From NCBI GenBank assembly GCA_035192965.1, contig CP136571.1:1756501-1820500 (forward strand): a stretch of DNA of 64,000 nucleotides, read 5' to 3'. Below are positions 58,159-64,000 of the stretch, piece by piece. This DNA is from Fuscovulum sp. GTDB lineage: Bacteria; Pseudomonadota; Alphaproteobacteria; Rhodobacterales; Rhodobacteraceae. A program made the translations under genes and the position numbers. Positions within the stretch are counted from its first letter, which is position 1. The number at the start of each line of letters is the position of its first letter. The notes under the pieces were generated by a model. That model was not told where the DNA came from. It did no database searches and was given only the letters and a program-made list of their open reading frames with translations.

Positions 58159-61100
58159 TGCAAGGTTTCAACCTGTCAGACTGGGCGCTGCGGCATCGGT
58201 CTTTTGTCTGGTATTTGATGATCGTTTCCTTGATCGCGGGAACGATAGGTTACCTTGCCATGGGGCGCGAGGAAGACCCGGCCTTTACCATCAAGACCAT
58301 GATCATCCAGGCCGTGCTGCCCGGTGCCACGGCAGAAGAGACGCTGACCCAGGTCACCGAACGCATTGAGAAAAAGCTCCAAGAACTGGAGAACCTGAAG
58401 TTCACCCGCTCTGAAACCAGGCCTGGTCGCGCGACAGTCTATGTGGAGCTGACGCCAGAGACCAAGGCCCCGGAAGTGGCAGCGACATGGCAGCGCGTTC
58501 GCAACATGATGAACGATATTCGTGGCAATTTCCCCAAGGAATTTGCAGGTTTCGGCTTTAACGACAGTTTTGGCGATGTCTATGGCAATATCTACGCCTT
58601 CACCTATGACGATTTCACACCGGACGAGGCCAAGCACTGGGTCGAACAGGTGCAAGATGCTGTCCTGCAATTGCCGGATGCGGGCAAGGTAGATCTGATC
58701 GGCACGCAGGATCCAGAGATTTACATGGAGTTCTCGGCCCATCGTCTGGCTGCCTTGGGGCTGGATCCCCAGCAAGTGCTGAACACCTTGGCCGATCAGA
58801 ACGCAATTGTGCCTTCAGGCGTGATCCGGACGGGGCAGGAAAAGGTGATGGTGCGGGTTTCGGGCAGCTTTAGCGGCTCCGACGAGTTGGCTGCAACGAC
58901 ACTGCGGGTGGGGAATACGTTCTTTACAGTGTCGGATGTGGCGACGGTGACCTCAAGTTATGTGGACCCCGCGACGTCGCTTTTCCGGTTCGACGGCAAG
59001 CCCGCCATCGGGCTGATCGTGGGGATGCGGTCCGGGGCCAATGTGCAAGCCTTCGGTGCGGCGCTGGACAAGGTGATGGATCAGACGGCCCCGACCCTGC
59101 CGGTGGGAATAGACCTGCACAAGGTCGCTGATCAGCCAAAGGTGGTGGAGGAATCCGTCAATCATTTCCTGCGCGCCTTGGTTGAAGCAGTCGTCATCGT
59201 TCTGGGGGTCAGCTTCATCTCGCTGGGCGTGCGGGCCGGGCTGGTGGTGACAATGACCATCCCGCTAGTTCTGGCGCTGACCTTTGTTATTCTGGAAATA
59301 ATGGGCATAACGCTGCAGCGGATTTCACTTGGCGCTTTGATAATCGCGCTGGGTCTCCTTGTTGATGATGCGATGATTTCGATCGAGATGATGATCTCGC
59401 GGCTGGAAGTGGGCGAAAGCCTGGAAAAGGCAGCTTCAGCGGCGTGGTCGTCGATTGCCTTTCCGATGCTGACGGGCACGCTAATCACGATGGCAGGGTT
59501 CATTCCGATCGGGCTGAACACCTCGGCGGCGGGGGAGTATACCATTTCGCTCTTCTATGTGATCGTGATTTCCTTGCTGCTGTCCTGGGTCGTCGCGGTA
59601 CTTTTCGCGCCAATCTTGGGCACGACGTTCTTGCCCAAGGCAATGAAGCATCACTCTGCCGACCCCGGCCGGGTGCGTAGAGTGTTTCACTTGGTCCTGC
59701 GCGGGGCGATGCGAGCTAAGGGACTAACCGTGCTGGTAACGGTCGCGGTCTTTGGCGTGTCGCTGTACGGAATGCAGTTTGTGCAGCAACAGTTCTTCCC
59801 GACGTCCGACAGGCCGGAACTGATCATCGACGTGAACCTGCGGCAGAACGCCTCGTTCAATGCCACCGATGAGGTCATGGCAGAACTGGACACATGGCTG
59901 GCAGGGCGCGAGGAAGCCAGCTATTGGTCCACCTATGTCGGCACGACAGCACCGCGCTTCGTTCTGGCGTACGATGCGCTTACCCCTGCCGACAACCTTG
60001 GGCAGATCGTGGTCATGACGCCCGATCTTGCCGCGCGGGACAGCTTGAAAGCGGCGGTCGCCGAAATGGCAGCGACGATGCCGGGGATTGATATCTATCC
60101 GAAATTTATTGAATTGGGGCCGCCGGTGGGCAAGCCGGTGCAATATCGAATTTCTGGTCCGGATCCGGACAAGGTGGCAGATCTAGGCCGCGACCTGTCA
60201 GCCGTTCTTGCGCAGGATTCACGGCTGAAATGGATCACTCAGAATTGGAATGAACCGGAGCGGGTGGCCAAGGTGATCTTGGATCAGGACAAACTGCGCC
60301 AGTTGGGCCTAACACAGACTGATGTCGCGGGTGTTCTGAATAGCCTCTATGATGGAATAAAGGTTACCGAACTGCGTGACGGAAACACGCTCATCAATGT
60401 GGTAGCGCGCGGCGCCAAGGAAGACCGGTCTTCAGTTGCATCACTGCTAAACTTGCAACTTGGCAATGCGGCGGGGCAGCCCATTCCTTTGGTCTCTTTT
60501 GCTCGCTTGGAATGGACACTTGAACAGCCGATCATACAGCAGCGCAACCGCGTGCCCACGGTCACGGTCAAGGCGTCAATTGGCACTAAGGATCAGCCGG
60601 CCACCCTAGTGACGCAGCTTGCCGCCAAAGTAGACGCCTTCGCGGCAGGTTTGCCTGCGGGCTATCATGTCGAACTTGGCGGGGCAGTGGAAAGCAGCGA
60701 GGAGTCTCAGGCGCCCATCGCTGCAGTCGTTCCGGTGATGCTGCTGATCATGGTATCGTTGGTCATGGTGCAGATGCAAAGCTTTCGGCGTAGTTTTGTT
60801 GTGTTGGCGGTGGCCCCGTTGGGGTTGATCGGCGTAGTAGCGGCCTTGCTGATGTCTGGAGCACCGTTGGGATTTGTAGCGATCCTAGGGGTACTGGCAC
60901 TGGTTGGCATCCTTATCCGCAATTCCATCATCCTCGTGCATGAGATAGAAGAAGTGCGGCACAGAGGCGCGACCCCTTGGCAGGCAGTTTTCGAGGCAAC
61001 TGACAGCAGGGCACGGCCCATTCTGCTGACCGCTGCAGCCGCATCACTGGCGCTGATCCCTATCTCAGCGCAGGTGTTTTGGGGGCCTATGGCTTATGCT

Positions 61101-61190
61101 ATGATGGGCGGAATCATCGTGGGCACGCTGTCGACACTGCTTTTCGTGCCTGCGCTTTATTGCTTCGTGTTCCGGATCAAACCAGAATGA
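58158..61190 (+). CDS. RND (AcrB/HAE1-type) efflux pump
   Basis: 1010 residues. TM1 (SFVWYLMIVSLIAGTIGYLA) is followed by GREEDPAFTIKTMIIQAVLP and GATAEETLTQVTERIEKKLQ. The proton-relay Asp pair is in GLLVDDAMISIEMM (near residue 400, TM4). Two large periplasmic loops and about 12 helices are as expected; the end reads GILIRNSIILVHEIEE and AYAMMGGIIVGTLSTLLFVP. The GREEDP pattern places it with TriC/YegO-like pumps found with two adaptors. The stop overlaps the TetR start (ATGA). Confidence 0.92.
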   Translation: MQGFNLSDWALRHRSFVWYLMIVSLIAGTIGYLAMGREEDPAFTIKTMIIQAVLPGATAEETLTQVTERIEKKLQELENLKFTRSETRPGRATVYVELTPETKAPEVAATWQRVRNMMNDIRGNFPKEFAGFGFNDSFGDVYGNIYAFTYDDFTPDEAKHWVEQVQDAVLQLPDAGKVDLIGTQDPEIYMEFSAHRLAALGLDPQQVLNTLADQNAIVPSGVIRTGQEKVMVRVSGSFSGSDELAATTLRVGNTFFTVSDVATVTSSYVDPATSLFRFDGKPAIGLIVGMRSGANVQAFGAALDKVMDQTAPTLPVGIDLHKVADQPKVVEESVNHFLRALVEAVVIVLGVSFISLGVRAGLVVTMTIPLVLALTFVILEIMGITLQRISLGALIIALGLLVDDAMISIEMMISRLEVGESLEKAASAAWSSIAFPMLTGTLITMAGFIPIGLNTSAAGEYTISLFYVIVISLLLSWVVAVLFAPILGTTFLPKAMKHHSADPGRVRRVFHLVLRGAMRAKGLTVLVTVAVFGVSLYGMQFVQQQFFPTSDRPELIIDVNLRQNASFNATDEVMAELDTWLAGREEASYWSTYVGTTAPRFVLAYDALTPADNLGQIVVMTPDLAARDSLKAAVAEMAATMPGIDIYPKFIELGPPVGKPVQYRISGPDPDKVADLGRDLSAVLAQDSRLKWITQNWNEPERVAKVILDQDKLRQLGLTQTDVAGVLNSLYDGIKVTELRDGNTLINVVARGAKEDRSSVASLLNLQLGNAAGQPIPLVSFARLEWTLEQPIIQQRNRVPTVTVKASIGTKDQPATLVTQLAAKVDAFAAGLPAGYHVELGGAVESSEESQAPIAAVVPVMLLIMVSLVMVQMQSFRRSFVVLAVAPLGLIGVVAALLMSGAPLGFVAILGVLALVGILIRNSIILVHEIEEVRHRGATPWQAVFEATDSRARPILLTAAAASLALIPISAQVFWGPMAYAMMGGIIVGTLSTLLFVPALYCFVFRIKPE

Positions 61191-61867
61191 AAGCCGACCA
61201 CCGCTCTGCTGTCGCCGCCCAACGGCGTGAGAAGATGCGGGCGCGATTGATCGAGACCGCAGTGACGGTAGTAGCTGCCCAAGGGATCGAGGGCACCGTG
61301 ATTGACGATATCGTCAAAGCAGCGGGTGTGTCGCGGGGGACGTTTTACAACCATTTCGTCGACGTCCCCGCTCTGATCGTGGCGGCGCGGGATGCCTTGA
61401 TTGAAGAGTGTCTGGTCCTGTCTCTAACTGAAGTGGCCGATGTGGCCGACCCCGCCGAGGCCTGTGCGCGGGGGCTGCGAGTGGCGCTGGCGATAAGCGC
61501 GGCCCATCCGATGCTAGCACGATTCTCGGCCCGGACCGGGTTTAACGTCTTGCAGCGTTGCAATCTGATGGCCGCCCTTTTGCCGCCAATCTTAGAGCAC
61601 GGGATGCGCGAAGGGCGCTTTGGCGCGGTCCCTGTCCAGCTTGCGGTGGATTTGCTCGCCGGGGTCATGGCGGTAGGGCTGCAGTATCAGGCCGGGGGTG
61701 TGGACTTTGATGACACAACGCTTATCGCCGCCGCACTACGGATGCTGGCGATGGAAGAAAAGGAAGCGTTGCGGCTAGCCTCCCTGCCGGTTGCGCGGGT
61801 CACACCTCCAGAAAGCGGATTGATTGCACGCTCTGCCCTGGCCCCTACCCTTGACCCGTCCGAATGA
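61187..61867 (+). CDS. TetR family regulator of the efflux operon
   Basis: 226 residues from ATG 61187 (MKADHRSAVAAQRREKMRAR). The HTH reads GIEGTVIDDIVKAAGVSRGT, FYNHFVDVPALIVAARD. The C-terminal ligand domain is typical in length. Being the last gene of the operon and coupled to the pump by an ATGA overlap, it is likely an autorepressor acting at the three TGACAT..GTCA sites 5 kb upstream. Confidence 0.9.
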   Translation: MKADHRSAVAAQRREKMRARLIETAVTVVAAQGIEGTVIDDIVKAAGVSRGTFYNHFVDVPALIVAARDALIEECLVLSLTEVADVADPAEACARGLRVALAISAAHPMLARFSARTGFNVLQRCNLMAALLPPILEHGMREGRFGAVPVQLAVDLLAGVMAVGLQYQAGGVDFDDTTLIAAALRMLAMEEKEALRLASLPVARVTPPESGLIARSALAPTLDPSE

Positions 61868-61991
61868 GGATAGGGAAATAGCCGAAATCACAATCCTGCC
61901 GACCAGCATGTCCGCGCAACGCGAGGAGTGAACAGAACATGATGGCCGTCGTCAGTGATCTGGCCTGTTGTCGTGTAGCCTTCGAATGGGG

Positions 61992-62723
61992 TCATCCGCG
62001 CGAGGGAAATGGCACCACATTTGTCGAAATCCTCTGAGGTTGGAATTCCAGTCCGGCTACCCAAAGCGGGGTCTTGCGCCATATCATTTCGTCGATGCCG
62101 CCGCTGCCAGTCCGAGTCAACAGGCCAGCCCACTCCAGTGGCATAGCGACAGCGCTGAACAACCCGCCCGTCGGACTACGCCACCCACCGCCAGCACTGG
62201 GGCCATAGAGGGGGTTCGCCAGATCAGGGAGCGTGAAGCCGTCCCAAGGCATCCGGTTGATCGCGTGCAACCACAAATGCCAGTCTCCGACAGGCGCCAG
62301 ACCCGCGCGCATGCCTTCGGAATGGTCGAACCGAAACAAGAACGCGGGCGCGATGGTGGCAAAGGCCGCTTCCGGATCGCCTGCCAGAACCATGCCGGGC
62401 TTTGTCAGCCGCCAGCCACCGCCCATTTTGCGCCCCAACCGCAAAAGGGTGAGCAGGACACGCAGATACTCCAAGGGCGGAACGTCGTATTCATTCAAGA
62501 CCTTGTTGACTGAGTAAAGGTTTTCGGCGGTCCAATTTGGAAAATCTATCCGCCGCACGACCCAATCAATGCAATGTCGGTTCCAAGCGCCAGACTTGGT
62601 CAGCCCGATCTCGCCATGCTGCGTCTGATAGGCCGCGACGGTCTGATACGCGCGCACCATCGGCGCATTTACACGCACCAGATCGCCGCCGGGTTGGGGT
62701 TGAAACTTGACAGAGTTGGCCAT
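61992..62723 (-). CDS. Unrecognised protein on the efflux cassette
   Basis: 243 residues, MANSVKFQPQPGGDLVRVNA, HGEIGLTKSGAWNRHCIDWV, VRRIDFPNWTAENLYSVNKV, LNEYDVPPLEYLRVLLTLLR, WRLTKPGMVLAGDP. The pattern of LTKSGxxNR .. VNKVLNExDxPPL is, to my memory, found in uncharacterised proteins of mobile DNA, but I cannot assign a function. It is transcribed toward the efflux operon. It lies 94 bases after the cut 3' end of another minus-strand gene. Confidence 0.6.
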   Translation of the reverse strand: MANSVKFQPQPGGDLVRVNAPMVRAYQTVAAYQTQHGEIGLTKSGAWNRHCIDWVVRRIDFPNWTAENLYSVNKVLNEYDVPPLEYLRVLLTLLRLGRKMGGGWRLTKPGMVLAGDPEAAFATIAPAFLFRFDHSEGMRAGLAPVGDWHLWLHAINRMPWDGFTLPDLANPLYGPSAGGGWRSPTGGLFSAVAMPLEWAGLLTRTGSGGIDEMIWRKTPLWVAGLEFQPQRISTNVVPFPSRG

Positions 62724-62816
62724 GGGGCAGCCATTGAAGTGGGCGACAAAGGAAAGAAGTCTTCGGCAGTTTGCGATCTGCTGGACCGTTGCGGCGGCAA
62801 GTCAGCATAGGCCAAC

Positions 62817-62866
62817 TCAGATCAGGTTCTCATACTCGCGCAGGAAGTCGGCTGTTTGCAACAGCC
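62817..62866 (-). pseudogene. Cut 3' end of an unknown gene at the cassette junction
   Basis: The minus strand reads GLLQTADFLREYENLI and stops at TGA 62819-62817. The codon choice and helix pattern look like a genuine protein C-terminus. The frame is interrupted at 62867, where the right copy of the 195-bp repeat begins, so the gene seems to have been cut when the segment joined here. Confidence 0.45.
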
Positions 62867-63063
62867 CCTGCCCGGACGGGTCTCTGCGCTGGTGGATGAG
62901 ATTCTGGATACCTGCCGGGCCGATTGCCACGCCGCGCTGGACCGTTGCGCAGAATAACAAACGGGGGCCGCAGCGATGCGGCCCCCGATCAGCAACTACA
63001 GCACTGCAATCAGTCGGCGACCTTGATCACGACTTTGCCCTTGGCGCGACCGGTTTCCACATA
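62867..63063 (+). repeat. Right copy of ~195-bp imperfect direct repeat
   Basis: It holds a 91-base remnant of the TetR 3' end (to TAA 62955-62957), the terminator stem and the 3' end of the oxidoreductase gene. A 2-base insertion shifts the TetR remnant and its stop is TAA rather than TAG. Divergence from the left copy argues that it is not a recent slip duplication. Confidence 0.88.
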
Positions 63064-64000
63064 ACGAATCGCCTCGGGTGTTTGGGCAAAGGGGAAGACC
63101 TTGTCCACCACCGGGCGGATGACGCCTGAGTCAATCAGCCTGCCCACCAGCGCCAGTTGCGCACCATCGGCCTTCATGAACAGGAACGAATAATCGATCC
63201 CGCGCGCCTTGGCCTTTTTCAACACTCCCCGGCTGAGGATCCGCATCAGGAACCGCAGGAACAGGTTCAGCTTCAGCGATTTGGCAAAGGGCAGATCCGG
63301 CGGCCCCGAGATCGAGATCAACTTTCCGCCCGCCCTCAAGACGTTCAGCGATTTGGCCAGCGTCTTGGGATCCTGACTGTTCAGCACCAGATCATAGCCC
63401 GACAGCACCTGTTCAAAATCCTGCGTCCGATAGTCGATCACCACATCGGCACCAAGGCTGCGAACCAGATCGGCATTGGCGGCACTTGTCGTCGTGGCCA
63501 CCGTGGCCCCCAGATGTTTGGCCAATTGAATGGCAATCGTGCCCACACCGCCGGAACCCGCCTGAATGAAGACTTTCTGTCCGGGCTTTACCTTTCCCAC
63601 CTCGACCAGCGCCTGCCATGCGGTCAGGGCGACCAGCGGAACAGAGGCTGCCTCTTCCATCGTGAGGCTCGCGGGCTTTGGCGCCACATCGTTCTGATCG
63701 ACGGCGATGAGTTCGGCAAAGGTGCCGATCCGGTGATCGCGGGGACGGGCAAAGACCGCATCGCCCACCTTGAACTGGCGCACATTGGCGCCGACACGCA
63801 GCACGGTTCCGGCCAGATCGTGGCCAAGGATAAATGGCAGGCGGTAGGGCAGGATCAACTTGAACTCGCCATCCCGGACCTTGCTGTCCAGCAGGTTGAC
63901 GGCGGTGGCCTGAATGCGCACCAGCACATCATTAACCCCGACCTCAGGCTCGGGCATGTCGGCCAGACGGAGGGGGCCGTTCTTCTTGTACTTCTCGACG
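63010..64000 (-). CDS. NADP-dependent MDR-family oxidoreductase (quinone reductase-like), partial
   Basis: The frame is open to the window edge; visible residues before MPEPEVGVNDV are VEKYKKNGPLRLAD, so the true start lies a few codons outside. Domains: GroES-like half (LPFILGHDLAGTVLRVGANV, FARPRDHRIGTFAELIAVD) and Rossmann half (KVFIQAGSGGVGTIAIQLAK, SLGADVVIDYRT). No zinc-ligand set, so a quinone/enone reductase type. It is convergent with the TetR remnant and was the original neighbour of the TetR gene at 55.3 kb. Confidence 0.88.
   Translation of the reverse strand, partial: VEKYKKNGPLRLADMPEPEVGVNDVLVRIQATAVNLLDSKVRDGEFKLILPYRLPFILGHDLAGTVLRVGANVRQFKVGDAVFARPRDHRIGTFAELIAVDQNDVAPKPASLTMEEAASVPLVALTAWQALVEVGKVKPGQKVFIQAGSGGVGTIAIQLAKHLGATVATTTSAANADLVRSLGADVVIDYRTQDFEQVLSGYDLVLNSQDPKTLAKSLNVLRAGGKLISISGPPDLPFAKSLKLNLFLRFLMRILSRGVLKKAKARGIDYSFLFMKADGAQLALVGRLIDSGVIRPVVDKVFPFAQTPEAIRYVETGRAKGKVVIKVAD

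Noticed and set aside
62707..63129. 140-residue plus-strand open frame across the right repeat
   Set aside because: It joins antisense of the unknown gene to an out-of-frame TetR remnant; the 2-base insertion in the right repeat copy puts it out of the TetR frame.

Overview
The window is high-GC chromosomal DNA from an alphaproteobacterium of the Rhodobacteraceae (Rhodobacter/Paracoccus/Tabrizicola-like). The support is the gene order ctaC-ctaB-ctaG-ctaE-SURF1-thrC, a trgAB pair, a circularly permuted two-piece tmRNA gene whose tag reads ANDNRAPVALAA, many ATGA/TGATG start-stop overlaps, and a recurring CCCCCGAGGATATTTTC-type intergenic repeat. No rRNA and no CRISPR array are visible.

Layout. 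1-2.6 kb: the decayed end of an integrative element (AlpA-like excisionase and a tyrosine integrase broken by one in-frame stop) abutting tRNA-Glu(TTC). 2.8-13 kb: pxpABC (5-oxoproline cleavage), glycerate 2-kinase, a phospholipase-D-like protein with an EEP nuclease, tex and tldD. 13.1-20.6 kb: cytochrome aa3 oxidase subunits II and III with assembly factors, then thrC, an M16 peptidase and a GNAT enzyme. 20.7-32 kb: MBL-fold hydrolase, GlcD-type oxidase, ssrA (tmRNA) beside four perfect inverted repeats, an orphan solute-binding protein, AcuI-like reductase, class V aminotransferase, photolyase, cyclopropane fatty acid synthase, trgA and trgB. 31.7-36.5 kb: a sugar or polyol catabolic group (Gfo/Idh/MocA dehydrogenase, TIM-barrel epimerase, GntR regulator) and a class III aminotransferase. 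36.6-38.3 kb: two secreted acidic or PepSY-like proteins and a membrane-anchored LuxR regulator. 38.4-44.6 kb: NCS2 purine permease, cysK, a DUF3772/MscS channel, AlaX and tRNA-Ser(GGA).

44.74-53.79 kb is a complete 9-kb integrative element inserted at the 3' end of tRNA-Ser. It is bounded by a 16-bp direct repeat (44725-44740 and 53774-53789). It encodes a DUF4102 tyrosine integrase, an AlpA-like factor, a Toprim primase, a DUF3987 ATPase, a DUF5681 protein, an HTH regulator with nearby operator-like repeats, and two arrays of very small overlapping genes. No capsid, tail, terminase large subunit or conjugation gene is seen, so it looks like a phage-satellite-type element. It is the best candidate here for an undescribed system.

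53.9-64 kb: an IS5-family element (IS427-like, -1 frameshift) has cut an alpha/beta hydrolase gene. Next comes a TetR gene whose 3' end, terminator and convergent oxidoreductase 3' end recur about 7 kb further on. Between the two ~195-bp imperfect copies sits an RND efflux operon (two adaptor proteins, pump, TetR) preceded by three 14-bp operator-like repeats, plus an unrecognised gene and the cut 3' end of another. The right edge holds a partial MDR-family NADPH oxidoreductase. All calls are from reading the sequence; no database search was possible.
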